This document shows, piece by piece, positions 10,700 to 22,655 of a DNA stretch of 64,000 nucleotides; position 1 is the first letter of the stretch, and every line of letters starts with the position of its first letter. A model generated the notes under the pieces. The model was not told the DNA's origin. It worked only from the letters and a program-made list of their open reading frames with translations, and made no database searches. The position numbers were made by a program, and so were the translations under genes. This stretch comes from Pictodentalium vernedei. Taxonomy: Eukaryota > Mollusca > Scaphopoda > Dentaliida > Dentaliidae. The DNA lies in contig CM062289.1 of assembly GCA_031216915.1 (NCBI GenBank), forward strand, positions 249,979,113 to 250,043,112, given 5' to 3'.

Positions 10700-11900
10700 G
10701 GGACGCAAGTTCTCAAGCAACCGGTCTAATTCTGTAAGGAATTCGACACGGTTATGGCCAGGAGCCAGTCTAGCACGTAACTAATCCATCGCCCATGTTT
10801 AGATTAAATCGTCTGGAATATTTCAATTGGATGGAAAAGCAAACCGCATATCATCTTGGACAATATAAATGTGCATTTTAAATGTTAAAAACAAAAATAT
10901 TAAAAGGTCGAGCTATTACCATGAATTTTCATTTTAAAATTGTTAACACGCTGTCTCAAAGTAATAACATCCTATTAGGTTTGAAGAAAAATATTTATCC
11001 TCGTAAACTTCATGAAACTTTGGTTCTGTCCGCAAATCTACTTTCAGATCAGAGCTGACTTGTTGACCGCAAACACTACGGTTTGATTGAACCTACAGTG
11101 CCAGACTTTCAGGCCATCAGTCCACGTCTGTTAAGAATTCGACGATGTTGTGATCTGGAGACAGTCTAGCACTTAAATATTCCATCGCCTAATTTTAGAT
11201 TCACTCGTCTGGAATATTTCAGTTGGTCGGAAAAACGAACCAGCGGTTCGCTTTTCCGTCCAACTGAAATATTCCAGACGATTGAATCTAAAAATACCAT
11301 AAACATTCATTTTCTTTGATTGAATGCAAGAAATGTTTCTCAATCGAGACGTTATCTGACCAAATCTTTGATGCCATTATCGTTATGAGTGAAGGAGCGC
11401 GATGGCTCGGTGGTAGACTGTTGGACTTCTATGCTCGAGGTCCCGAGTTCGATCCTCGTCCGGGACGACCCGCGTTGTGTCCTTGGGCAAGGCACTTTAT
11501 CCCGGTTGCCTACATGGGGCCACGATGGCGCCGTGTACTAAGGCGTAATGCACGTCGAGGGTGCACATGTCTTCAACCGCTGTAACCCTGATTGAGCGGA
11601 GCTTGAACAGAGTTAGAATGTTGAGGAGCTGACAGTTGCTCGTCGATGCTCGGTGGCTCTCTCCGGGTACTCCAGCTTCCTCCACCCGTAATACTGCCAC
11701 GGTCACGATTAGCCATTGTGCATAAGTATGTGACCCCAAACACCAATAAATAAATAAATAAATCGTTATGAGTGAAGTCTCGCCACAGTTGAAGATTTAT
11801 GATTGCGCCACGCAGTTCCACTAATTGTGTTAATATCGTGATGATTTCAAGGCGAAATAAATACTTATTGGTTGGAATATCTGTAATAGGAGCACAGAAA
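10700..11900 (+). repeat. Dispersed repeat R1, copies 2 and 3, one split by a SINE
   Basis: A first partial copy (about 10735-10860) and a longer one (about 11100-11900) share GAATTCGAC, CAGTCTAGCAC and TCGTCTGGAATATTTCA with 1117-1445. In the longer copy, 11188-11290 forms a hairpin: TCTGGAATATTTCAGTTGG and its complement surround GAACCAGCGGTTC. The repeat resumes after the SINE at 11395-11763 with AAGTCTCGCC and continues to the TTGGAATATCTGTA word. Confidence 0.65.
11395..11763 (+). mobile_element. tRNA-headed SINE with exact 14-bp target duplication
   Basis: The head has an A box (TGGCTCGGTGGT) and a B box (GAGTTCGATCC) at tRNA-like spacing. The body follows with TGTCCTTGGGCAAGGCACTT and CTTCCTCCACCCGTAATACT, and the element ends in AATAAATAAATAAAT. 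CGTTATGAGTGAAG occurs exactly at 11381-11394 and 11764-11777, fixing both ends. It is the most complete SINE in the window. Its body equals that of the 5S-headed SINE at 6.9 kb, showing modular head exchange. Confidence 0.93.
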
Positions 11901-12149
11901 AATACCTGTAAATCTTTGTGAGTGAAGGGATGTATGAATATCAGATGCCATTTTCGTTTGTTGTTTTTTGATTCTGGTCTTGATTTCGCGATATTATGTT
12001 TAAGAAATTCTGACCCACTGTTAGTTGTGTGTCGCGGCCATATCGCGATTCGATTGAGAAACAGACCACATTTGTGATCAGAAATATTTGTTGCATCTGG
12101 TGCATACAGATAATTACAACATTCAATTGATCTGAGTTGTCGAACCCTG

Positions 12150-12825
12150 TCGGGAGCCCGTTGGCTTAGTTGTTAGATTATTGGACTTCAAAGCGAAAGG
12201 TCGACGGTTTGATCCTGACCACCCCAGGGGCGTAGCTAGGATTTCCTATTGCGGGGGGGGGGGGTCATAATTTTTTTAGGGGTGCCAGGTCGATATATGC
12301 CACAGGCATATCCGAAGGCCGTAAGCCTGAGGTGTAGGTAAGTATGAAGCCTCCCTATTGGTGGGCGTTCGAGAGGAGTCCCCGAACCCCATCTATGGGA
12401 GGGCCATACCCACCCCACCTCAGGCCTACGGTATCCCACTCCCATTGGCTCCCCTGAGAAAATTTTGAAAATTCAATACCCTCAGAGTGAATCTAGGCCC
12501 CTGTGGTGCCTTAATTTTCTCATTTTGAAGGTGCCCCTCCTGGCTACGCCACTCGGTCACCACCCTCAACAGCGTTGTGTCCACGGCCAAGACACTTTAC
12601 ACCTCACTTGCCCACTTGGCGGCACGGCGGCGCTGTGTGCTGGAGCGCATCGCACGTCGATGGTGCACTTGCCTTCAACCACCGCAAACCTTGCTTGAAG
12701 AGAGCTACTAATTTGGGGAGCCTGACAACCTGCTGCTTGGTAGTTCCTCCACCGGTAAAACTGCCCAACACGATGCGACCCTGGCTGCAGAAAGTCCCGT
12801 TAAATAAATCAAACAAAAAAAAACA
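12150..12825 (+). mobile_element. tRNA-headed SINE interrupted by a hAT-like MITE
   Basis: The head at 12150-12224 has a GTTGGCTTAGTTGTTAGA A box and a GGTCGACGGTTTGATCCTG B box. After the interruption the body resumes at about 12555 (CACCACCCTCAACAGCG, then AAGACACTTTAC and CCTCCACCGGTAAAACTG) and ends near TTAAATAAATCAAAC. The body is diverged from the 11.4-kb copy, so this is an older insertion. Confidence 0.82.
12225..12554. mobile_element. hAT-like MITE inside a SINE
   Basis: Left tip CAGGGGCGTAGCTAGG and right tip CCTGGCTACGCCACTC are imperfect inverted repeats of a kind widespread in animal hAT MITEs. The interior has a G tract (12252-12264) and a secondary inverted repeat (GCCGTAAGCCTGAGGTG / CACCTCAGGCCTACGG). 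Flanks GACCACCC and TCACCACC are compatible with a mutated 8-bp duplication. Confidence 0.8.
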
Positions 12826-13408
12826 AACATTCCGCCGACTTGACGAGACCAGGTCAGCCAGATCAAACGAGACGCCATGGGTGAACTGATCTCACAAACG
12901 AGACGGAATATGAAAACCCAGACTGGTTGTCTGTGATAATAATATATTTATTATATTACAGTAGATATTTAAAAATTGAATAAGACACCTGAAATAAGAC
13001 AAATGCGAAATGTTCGTCCAGAGTAATCGTTGCAAAGTCACTCGAAGTTTCATTTCGCATTTGTAAGAGTGTCGCCTTGCACATCTTCGCGCGTTAGAGA
13101 CGTTATTGGAGCCTCGCTTGGGGCATGATATAGATTTGGAAAAGCTGAGATTCTTGTTGTCCGGCGTGACAACATTGATGAGGAAACCACAACAGTCTTG
13201 GGTATTATATGTGTAGTTGTCTAATAAAAAATACTATCGGATTGTTTATTGAACGGGGTTTATCAAACATTTAACTCTTGACTAAATGAGTATTTACAAA
13301 ACATTTTTCATCAAATCTGGTCATGACTAGATTTGATGAAATATTCATCTAAATTAACTCAAGAAATCATTGATCAAAAAGTCCATTCAATTTACTGAAG
13401 GAAATTGT
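12826..13408. other. No gene; one short hairpin
   Basis: A hairpin at about 13306-13342 (TTTCATCAAATCTGGTCATG against TAGATTTGATGAAA) and a weaker pair around GACAAATGCGAAATG / CATTTCGCATTTGT (13001-13063) are visible. Nothing else is supported. Confidence 0.5.
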
Positions 13409-13637
13409 TTAACCCTTTACCCAACGGCGACGATATCAAAATTTATTATTTTAAATATCATTTTTTCAAATTTTTCAAAAGATTTCAACAAAACCATATC
13501 ATGTGACCCCTCGTTGGAACGAGCTCGTTCCAACGAGGGGTCACATGATATGGTTTTGTTGAAAATATTATTTTTTCCAATGCTGAATTTGCATATTACG
13601 CGGACGGATGCGGCCGATTCGTTAGGTAAAGGGTTAA
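13409..13637 (+). mobile_element. TTAA-type MITE, subfamily A, with shortened core
   Basis: TTAA at 13409-13412 and 13634-13637, with left tip CCCTTTACCCAACG and right tip CGTTAGGTAAAGGG. The core palindrome is shortened to GGAACGAGCTCGTTCC, having lost ten central bases found in other copies, and part of the right inner arm is deleted. The element is 229 bp. Confidence 0.88.
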
Positions 13638-13670
13638 ATGTACCCAAATTATACATATTTCAATGGCAAG

Positions 13671-13686
13671 AGAGAGAGAGAGAGAG
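13671..13686. repeat. (AG)n microsatellite
   Basis: A short uninterrupted AG dinucleotide run adjoining a subfamily A MITE. Confidence 0.8.
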
Positions 13687-13736
13687 ATTAATTAATACTC
13701 ACGAACATTATTATACATGATTTATCGTTTATTAGG

Positions 13737-14110
13737 ATTTAACGGACACTTTAAACAGCTAGGGACACTCTAAACAGCCAGGGACACATCGTGTCTGACA
13801 GTTTTATGGGTAGAAGGAGCCATAGTACCCGGAGAGAACCACCGAGCAGCGGCGAGCAATTGTCAGACGCTTAAACCTACTAACTCTGCACATGAAGAGT
13901 TAGCAACGGTTGGGAGAAAGTACACTAATGACGTGTAACACGCCTAAGTACGCACCGCCACCGTGCCCCCTCCACCACCTGGGCAATCGGGATTAAGTGT
14001 CATTCCAAAAGGAGACAGCGCAGTTACCGCTGGTCATGATCGAACCGTCGACCTTTCCGTTTAAAGTCCAATGCTTCAACTTCAGAACCATCGCGCTCCC
14101 CAAGAACATG
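13737..14110 (-). mobile_element. tRNA-headed SINE, minus strand, diverged
   Basis: The minus strand starts with GGGGAGCGCGATGGTTCTG (A-box region) and GGTCGACGGTTCGATC (B box) at 14036-14105. It continues through an eroded body whose complement shows ACCCGGAGAGAACCACCGAG near 13838. The 3' part contains two copies of a GACACTYTAAACAGC motif (13745-13780), also seen as GACACTTTCAACAGCC in the fragment at 24.7 kb. These two copies may define a subfamily with its own 3' end. Confidence 0.75.
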
Positions 14111-14220
14111 CATTCTAGATCGCGCGCTGCTTTTTTAGATTTAATAAAGTCAATCACGAAAGTTTCGTTTGTCATTTTGTTCATCGCTCAAATAATATCA
14201 TATAATCCTTTCTGATCTAG

Positions 14221-14323
14221 GATGTTGCAATTTTGGTTTCCAGTCAAAGAGACGATTCGTCGCAGATATGATGTCCCTGGAAGTGTCAGTATTGAGGCTG
14301 TTACATTCTTCCAACAGATTCAG
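14221..14323 (+). CDS. Candidate internal coding exon (34 codons), unknown gene
   Basis: The segment is preceded by a pyrimidine-rich acceptor (CCTTTCTGATCTAG) and followed by a GTAAAA donor after CAG. Reading from 14222 it is open for 34 codons and includes RRRYDVPGSVSIEAVTFF, a composition typical of folded protein. In that frame the exon would start with one base completing a split codon and end in phase 0. I do not recognise the family. A second frame is also open over this short length, so coding status is not proven. It is the only place in the window where splice signals and a protein-like peptide coincide. It could be an isolated exon of a large-intron gene or a chance ORF; partner exons were not found. 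Confidence 0.35.
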
Positions 14324-14679
14324 GTAAAACGCCACAGCGTCCTAGTTGATGGGAGAATGGTATAAATATAAAAGACAAAATTCAATGAATAATATGAAAA
14401 AATACGCCAAATGTCAAAAGAAATGTATATCTTCGCGTAGTACTACTAAAAAAGAAGATATGTTGTGGGGGCAAAGAGTGAAAAACATAATAACACAATT
14501 TGATTTTGATAGGTGATTTTTTCGATGGTCATGGCCGGATATGGTCGATAACTTAGGGAACTGGTTAATTTTAAAACAACCCCTAGTTTCTGACACATCT
14601 GCAAAAAACTTCCTGACATGTCCTTAGAACATACCCGACGTAACAATGAAAAACGCCTTGGGCTTTTCATATAAATCAT

Positions 14680-14867
14680 ATTTTATTATTTTTTCCGAAA
14701 AAAACATAGTTTATGATCCCTCATTGGAACGAGCTCGCTGAGCTTGTTCCAGTGTTGGGTCATAAAAATGCGATTGAAGCAAGACATACAATTTATTAGT
14801 TATTCAAGATTTTTTTGTTTCGCAATTGCTATGTGTTGTCTTCTGGTCATGTTAGTTAAAGGATTAA
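14680..14867 (-). mobile_element. Degenerate subfamily B MITE, 5' part eroded
   Basis: Retains ACATAGTTTATGATCCCTC, ATTGGAACGAGCTCGCTGAG, a damaged right arm, and GTGTTGTCTTCTGG before a terminal TTAA (14864-14867). The left outer arm is not recognisable. Confidence 0.65.
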
Positions 14868-15239
14868 GGAGTTACATCATCTGTGATATGACTTCTACAC
14901 ACAGATGATAAAAGAGCCCCAAATATAGTTCCATTTTCAGACAAAGAAAAAGATAATTTACTAAATGATGCACTTGTGAAAGTAGAGCTATCGAGGACAC
15001 TGATCTTGAAGTTTTGTGTTTCACTTCCCGTTATACCATCAGTTGGAGAGAAATTATCTTCGTTATCGACGATATTGTCCCAACTATTGAATCAGTTAAG
15101 AGAATAACATTCCAGGTCCATGAAACTATCAGCGTCAGTAACTGTACTGCTTCATGTATTGAATTCCCTCTGAGCCTGTTATTCTAGCTCGCTTTCAGTT
15201 CATGAGTGCTTCCAGATACACGATGTGGGCAAATGTAAT
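14868..15239. other. No gene; flank of the minisatellite
   Basis: Unique-looking AT-rich DNA leading into the 59-bp array; no motif recognised. Confidence 0.45.
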
Positions 15240-18200
15240 ACTAATGCATTTAGTAGGATAGAACTCTATTACATTCTGTGTGATTGTATTAATAGCATAT
15301 CACTACAGCTTGTAGAATACTATTAAATTCTGTGTGAATATATATCTTCACATTCCAGCTTGTAGAATTCTGCTGCCTTCTGTGTGATTCTCTTGCTACA
15401 ATCTTGCCACATTCCAGCTTATAGAACTCTATAACCTTCTGGGTGATTCTGTTGACAGTATATCACCACATTCCAGCTTGCTGAATTATTTTACCATCTG
15501 TGTGATTCCCTTGATAGTATATCGCGCCATTCCAGCTAGCAGAATTCTATAAACTTCTGTGTGATTCTGTTCATAGCATATCGCTACATTCCAACTTTCG
15601 GAACTATGTCACCTTCTGTTTGATTCTCTCGATAGCATAGCGTCGCATTGCAGCCAATAGAACTCTATAAACCGCTGTGTGAGTCTCTTCATAGCGTATT
15701 AACACAATTCAGCTCGTAGAATTATATTATCGTCTGTGTAATTCTCTTCGTAGCATATCGCCGCGTTCAAGCTCATAGAGCCCTATTACTTCCTGTATGA
15801 TTCCCTAACAAACGTAGTGCCGGGTTTCAGCTTATAAGAACGTTATTGCCCTCTGTGTGATTCTCTTAAGAACATAGTGTTAATTTCTAGCTTATAGAAC
15901 TCTGTTACCGACTCTATGATTCTCTTCATAACACAGCACCACATTCTATATTTTACCTTCTGCAAAACTCTCTTGATAACATATTGCCACATTCAAGCTT
16001 ACAGGACTCTATTACCTTCTGTGTGATTCTCTTACTAAGATGGTTTTAGATTCTAGCTTATAGAACTCTGTTACCGACTGTATGATTCTCTTTTTAACAT
16101 AGCGCCACGTTCTATCTTTCACCTTCTAAATAACTCTCTTGATAAATATATCGCCACATTCCAGCTTATAAAACTCTAACCTTTTGTGTGATTCTCTTGA
16201 TAATATATCACCACATTCCAGTTTATCGAACTCTATTACCTAATGTGAGATTCTCTTGATAGTATATTGCCACACCCCAGCTTATAGAAGTCTATTGCCA
16301 ACTGTGTGATTCTGTTGATAGTATATCGCCAGACTCCAGCTTATAGAACTCTATTACTTTCTATTGTGATTCTCTTGATAACATATCGCCACATTCCAGT
16401 TTATCGAACTCTATTACCTTCTGTGTGATTCTTTTGGTAGAATATCGCCACACTCCAGCTTATAGAACTCTATTACCTTCTGTGTGATTCTTTTGGTAGT
16501 ATATCGCCACACTCCAGCTTATAGAACTCTGTTACCTTCTGTGTGATTCTTTTGGTAGTATATCGCCACACTCCAGCTTATAGAACTCTATTACCTTCTG
16601 TGTGATTCTCTTGGTAGTATATCGCCACACTCCAGCTTATAGAACTCTATTACCTTCTGTGTGATTATCTTGGTAGTATATCGCCACACTCCAGCTTATA
16701 GAACTCTATTACCTTCTGTGTGATTATCTTGGTAGTATATCGCCACACTCCAGCTTATAGAACTCTATTACCTTCTGTGTGATTATCTTGGTAGTATATC
16801 GCCACACTCCAGCTTATAGAACTCTGTTACCTTCTGTGTGATTCTTTTGGTAGTATATCGCCACACTCCAGCTTATAGAACTCTATTACCTTCTGTGTGA
16901 TTCTCTTGGTAGTATATCGCCACACTCCAGCTTATAGAACTCTATTACCTTCTGTGTGATTATCTTGGTAGTATATCGCCACACTCCAGCTTATAGAACT
17001 CTGTTACCTTCTGTGTGATTATCTTGATAACATATCGCAACATTCCAGCTTATAGAACTCTTATTACCTTCTGTGTGATTCTCTTCATAACATAGTGCCA
17101 CGTTCTAGCTTTTACCTTCCGTGTGATTCTCTTGATAGCATATCACCCCATTCCAACTTATAGAACTCTATTGCCTTCTGTGTGATTATGTTGATAACAT
17201 ATCGCCACATTCCAGCTTATAGAACTCTCTTATCTTCTGTGTGAGTCTGTTGATAACATATAACCACATCCCAGCTTATGGAACTCTATTACCTTTTGTG
17301 TGATTCAGTTGATAACATATCGCCACGTTCCAGCTTATAGAACCTTATGTGTGATTCTCTAGGTAACATATCGTCACATACCAGCTTACAGAACTGTATT
17401 GCCTTTTGTATGATTCTCTAGATAACATATCACCACATTCCATCTGAAAGAACTCTATTATCTTCTGTATGTTTCTCTTGATAGCACATCGTCACATTCC
17501 AGCTTATAGAACTCTGTTACCTTTTGTGTGATTCTCTTGGTAACATATCCCCACATTCCAGCTTATAGAACTGTATTACCTTCTGTGTGATTCACTGGAT
17601 AACATATCACCACATTCCAGCTTATAGAACTATATAACCTTCTGTGTGATTCTGCTGATAGTATATCGCCACATTCCAGCTTATATAATTATATTACCTT
17701 CTGTGTGATTCTCTTGATAACATATCGCCACATTCCAACTTATAGAACTCTCTAACCTTCTGTGTGATTCTGTTGATAACATATCTCCACATTCCAGCTG
17801 ATAGAACTCTATTATCCGCTGTGTGAATCTCTTCATAGACTATTGCCACATTTGAGCTTGTAGAATTCTATTACCGTTTGTGTGAGTTTCTTTGTAGCAC
17901 ATGGCCGTGTTCCAACTAACAGAACTCTATTACCTTTTGTGTGATTATTTTACGAAAATAGTGTCATATTCTAGCTTATAGAATTCTATTACTTTCTGTG
18001 TGATTCTCTTACGAACATAGTGTCAGATTCTAACAACTAGAACTCTATTACCTTCTGTGTGATTCGCTTGATAGTACATGGCCACATTCCAGCTAATAGA
18101 ACAATATTACCGTCTTCGTGAGTCTCGTGATAACATATCGCCTCATTCCAGCTTACAGAACTCTATTACCTTCTGTGTGATTCTGTGGATAGCACATCGT

Positions 18201-20133
18201 CACATTGCAGCTTATAGCACTCTGTTACCTTTTGTGTGATTCTCTAGGTAACATATCATCACGTTCAACCTTATAGAACTGTATTACCTTTTGTATGATT
18301 CTCTAGGTAACATGTCACCACATTCCAGTTTATAGAACTCTATCACCTTCAGTCTTATTCTCTTGATAGCACATCGTCACATTCCAGCTTATAGAACTCT
18401 ATAACCTTCTGTGTGATTCTGTTGATAGTATACCGCCACATTTTTGCTTATAAAATTCTGTTACCATGTGTAAGATTCTCTTGATAGTATGTCGCCACAT
18501 TCCAGCTTATAGAATTCTATTATCTTCTGTGTGGTTGTTTTGATAACATATCACAACACTGCAACTTATAGAAATCTGTTACATTCTATGTTTTCGCTCA
18601 ATAGTATATTGTCGCATTCCAGCTGATAGAACTATATTACCCACTGTGTGAGTCTCTTCATGGCGTATTGCCACATTTCAGCTTATAAAATTTTAGCACC
18701 GTCTGTGTGATTCTCTTCGTAGCACATCGCCGCGTTCAAGCTTATAGAACTTTATTACCTTCTGTGTGATTTTCTTACGAACATAGTTTCTGATTATAGA
18801 TTATAGAACTCTATGTGATTCCCTAGATAACATATTGCCACGTCCCAGCTAATAGAACTCTGTTACCTTTTGTGTGATTGTCTTAAGAACATAGTGTCAG
18901 ATTCTAGCTTATATAACTCTATTACCTTCTGTGTGATTATATTGATAACATATTGCCACTTTCCAGCTTATAGAACTCTATTACCTTCTGTGTGATTCTC
19001 GTGGTAGTATACCTTCACATTCTAGCTAATAGAAATCTATTACCTTCTGTGTGGTTCTCTTCAAAGCAGATCATCACATTCCACCTCGAAGAACACTGTT
19101 ACTTTTCGTGTGATTCTCTTGAAAACAAATACCAGCTCACAGAACTCCATTACCTTCTGGGTGATTTCCGTGATAGCTCATTGCCACATGCCAACTCTTT
19201 GACCTTCTGCGTGGCTCTCTTCAAAGCATATCGCCACATCCCAGCTAAAGGAACTGTGTTACCTTCTGTGCCATTCTCTTGATAACATAGCACTGCATTA
19301 CAGCTGATAGAGCCAGTTACTTTCAGTGTTTTCTTGATAACAGCTTCAGTATAGATGTCTATCATATCTGTGTAATCACCTGATACCATACAGTACAATC
19401 GCCGTGGACGGGTCATAATTCACGCGTGGTCTGTGATATCCACACATGCGTTTACCAGGTAATAACAATTATCATCAGCACAATTTTATTTAAGGAGGCA
19501 CCGGGTTGTATCAGGTGATTCATAAATTAAATTTTTCATGATTATTTTTATAATTAGTGTTTGGAATCTAATATTATTGCGTCTGTGGAAATATTGCCAA
19601 CTCGCAGAAAGTGACCATTCCACGACGGTGGTGTTGTAGTGCCATATCCAGCTTATTGAAATCAGGTACCATTTGTGTGATTTTCTTGATAACATAGCGT
19701 CACATCAGTGGTCATAGAACTCGGTATCTTCTCTATGACTATCTTGGTAGCATAGATCCCCATTACCACTTGTAAATGTAAAATTAAAACTATATCACCT
19801 TCTGTGTGGATTTTGGATAGCATAACGCTAATAGAATATTTCTACCCTATATGTCAATTCTCTTAATGGCATAGCGCGAAATTGAAGATCACTATAATCA
19901 ACTTTTTAATCTCTTGATAATATAGTGCCACTGTTCAGCTTCTATTACCCTTTGATAACACTCACCACATTTTCTCATATAGAACTATATCGTCCGTTTG
20001 ACTCTACTGATAACATAGATCGCCCCGTTCTAGCTTATAGAATTTTATCACATTCTGTGTGATTGTCTTACTCACGTACTTCAATATTCCAGCTTATACA
20101 CTCTATTACCATCTGTGAGATTCTTTTGATAAA
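15240..20133 (+). repeat. 59-bp-period minisatellite, about 75-80 units
   Basis: The unit contains CCAGCTTATAGAACTC, TATTACCTTCTGTGTGATT and a TTGATARYATATCGCCAC stretch. In the homogeneous centre (16446-17035) successive starts lie exactly 59 bp apart (16446, 16505, 16564, 16623). Units decay gradually towards both ends, with small deletions and substitutions, as expected for unequal exchange concentrated in the middle. No long reading frame runs through the array. A TA-flanked MITE interrupts it at 19391-19636. Confidence 0.95.
19391..19636 (-). mobile_element. TA-flanked MITE, family T2, inside the minisatellite
   Basis: Starts with CAGTACAATCGCCGTGGA after TA (19389-19390) and ends CCACGACGGTGGTGTTG before TA (19637-19638). 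The interior matches the reverse complement of 23842-24092 and 30821-31047, including CATGCGTTTACCAG and GGCACCGGGTTGTA. The right half of its central palindrome is degraded. Confidence 0.8.
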
Positions 20134-21426
20134 AGATTTCAGACTTGTCCTATATTCGACGGCACGTGAAAACATTTGAGAATGTGATATGTCTGGAAAT
20201 ACGAGCGCAAAAAGAAGATTTTTAATACTGACCTTTTTCCTCAATATAAAACGTGTAAATTCGATGTCCAACATTCTTTGCCCTACACATAAATTTAAAA
20301 TGACATCAAAGATGCTCTTGATTCATAAACATGGAAGACTTGACACCCTGCAGATTAATGAAACCTGTATCATTAAAGGCCAGACACAGTTCGTTTTCTC
20401 AGAATGTATCAACGTGAGCATTGTTCACACTGGCACAAAACTGTCTGGCGCCAACGTTTTAGCCATTCTGGATAATGTAGTGCCAAAGAAAGTAATTTTG
20501 TGCCAAAGGGGGTGTTCTTTCACTGTCTAATCCAAATAAATTGATGGAATTTTGAAAAATGAACTGGCTGTTATTTCAAGAGTGACCGAACAAATGGTCA
20601 CAAAGTACTGACAAAATCATCGGTAGGAGAAGAGAGTCGTACCTAAGTTGTATCTAAAGAGGGTCGTACCTAAGTTGTATCTATGCCACTGATTCTATTA
20701 ACTGATCAGACTGAATGATGTCTATACGTACACCTGTTACTGAATTTAGCCAATAACAGATTAATCGGTTAATTACTGTTAATTCATTAGGCTTAGTGGG
20801 TTGTCTTTACACAAGGCATCATTTATGAAATGATAAATCTCAGCCTTTTGTAAAGTTTATAACAACAATGTCTTATTTAAGAAAAAAACCCACATTGCCC
20901 TATTACCACTTTCTGACAATCAACGTTGATAGCTTTCCAAACACTATTTCTAACACCCTTTTGACAAAATCACTGGGTTTGGGGGTGTTTATTTCTGTTT
21001 TGCTTTGCCATTGATCGCGCTCTTCACTACTATTATGGATTTCCTTCACAAGTGAAAGAATCCTTTTTGGTGCCAAAAGTTTAGCCAACGGGGATCTTTT
21101 TGGCGTCAAGGCAAAATTTGTAATGCAGTTGGCTAAATTGGAAGAAGAATACTGCTCGTGGAACTTGGATGGACCACCGTTTATCGGAGTCGCCAAATTT
21201 ATAATCTGGACGCAATATATGAAATCGTCCTGGACTTAGTATATAATCTAATACCGCCGCACATGGACGAAACAGTACAGGACTTTGATTACAAAAGCGC
21301 CCTCCTAATCTGGCACACCCTGATCCGGTCGCGACACACTTACAACAGTGATTTGGGATTTCATCAATAAAATAATGCAATATCGGGACCCAATGATGAA
21401 GGAGAATCGAAAATAGCACCTGAGAT
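20134..21426. other. No gene recognised; several unassigned ORFs
   Basis: Open frames of about 100 codons occur on both strands (20189-20530 plus, 20903-21196 minus, 21081-21419 minus). None has a recognisable domain and they overlap, so none is called. A tandem pair AGTCGTACCTAAGTTGTATCTA occurs at about 20636-20682 (GTCGTACCTAAGTTGTATCT twice). Confidence 0.4.
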
Positions 21427-21666
21427 GTAACCCTTTGAACTCCAGAGGCGTTTTTTCCGGCCAGGTCACAAGCTACTTCATAATGTCATTAAGGGGGATG
21501 ACTGCAAGGTAAATGTGTGGTGTAGACCAATCAATATTTTCAACGTGCAGCCCTAAGGCTGCACGTTGAAAATATTAATTGCCCTACCCCCAAATAACAA
21601 ATATGGACTTTTCGTATTGCTACCATGGAACTGACATGGAAGATACCACCAGGGTTCAAAGGTTAA
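21427..21666. mobile_element. TTAA-type MITE, family C (CCCTTTGAA tips)
   Basis: Left tip CCCTTTGAACTCCAGAGG follows GTAA (a mutated TTAA); the right tip GGTTCAAAGG precedes TTAA (21663-21666). The centre is a near-perfect palindrome: ATCAATATTTTCAACGTGC with its complement around AGCCCTAAGGCT. The same element occurs in opposite orientation at 49023-49261. The tip differs from subfamilies A and B only after CCCTTT. Confidence 0.83.
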
Positions 21667-22655
21667 TGGTCCCACATTTCATTTTCGACTTGAGAGATTC
21701 TACAGTGCTGTGGGTAGAAAATCGGACAAGAAATTTTGACCGGATGCATCCCTTACAGTTATCTTCCTTGAAATTATTAGACGAGAGTGGAAAGCCCAAT
21801 TAAGAAGTGTGTAATTGCTGAGACACCAATAGAAAACAAAGTCAAGTTTTCTTTTCTTACTTTTAATAAACAAACAGAATAGACAATTCCCAAAGCTGTC
21901 TGTTGTTTTCGCTTATTTAAAGTAACAAAAGGGAAACGTTCAAACTATTTGGGAAATAACTTTGTAGAAAGACAGCTTCTGTATTTTTATACAACTCTAT
22001 AGGAAAATGTCTAAGGTCTGTGATATGATGCGCACATCGATGATACAAGTTCTATAATATTTCGAAATTTCAATCTTTATATGAAATCCCCGCACCTTTA
22101 GTGTTAAATTTATTGACAGCTTTAGGAAATTAAGGGAGCTAACTTTCACTTAAATCTCTAACAATGACAAAACATTTTCAACTATGGGGGCCTCTTCGCC
22201 ATCCTATTGATATTCTCCCCCACCCCTTCTTTTGATTTCAGTGGTATTGTCAAGAGCTGTATGGCACCGATTACTGCACTACGCGCCGAGTCAAAATTCC
22301 CTTCAACCATAAATGGTTATCGCGCCGAGTCCGAATCGAACATTCGAAAAATTCTTTCACCGCAACTGGCTGGCTGTCGTCTGAGGCAAACATTGCATCG
22401 TAAGAAGCAGCGAAAAATACAACAAACCCAAGAGTGAAACCCCCAGATTAGTTTTGTGATCAGACACCAAAGCCCAATTTACATAATGTGAAATATTCTT
22501 TATATTTTTTATTCAGGGAAATATATTTTCCAACCGAATTTGTTCCTGAAACATTTTGCAAAAAGTATTCCGCGTTCACATGCAAAGACAATTTAACGAA
22601 TTATTTTTTTGCATTTACGATTTTCGTCACACTTTCATCATTCAGCGTTCAGTTA
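21667..22655. other. No gene recognised
   Basis: Short ORFs only. A repeated CGCGCCGAGTC word (22281 and 22321) is the only structure noticed. Confidence 0.45.

Noticed and set aside
11395-11470. A functional tRNA gene
   Set aside because: A and B boxes are present, but no cloverleaf with an acceptor stem could be closed, and it continues into the SINE body.
15240-20133. CRISPR-like array
   Set aside because: The repeat unit is contiguous 59-bp minisatellite DNA without unique spacers, in a eukaryotic context.
20189-20530. 113-codon open frame following the minisatellite
   Set aside because: No recognisable family; length is within chance expectation for 64 kb of AT-rich DNA read in six frames.
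20903-21419. Overlapping minus-strand frames of 97 and 112 codons
   Set aside because: They overlap each other in different frames with no motif, so neither can be preferred.
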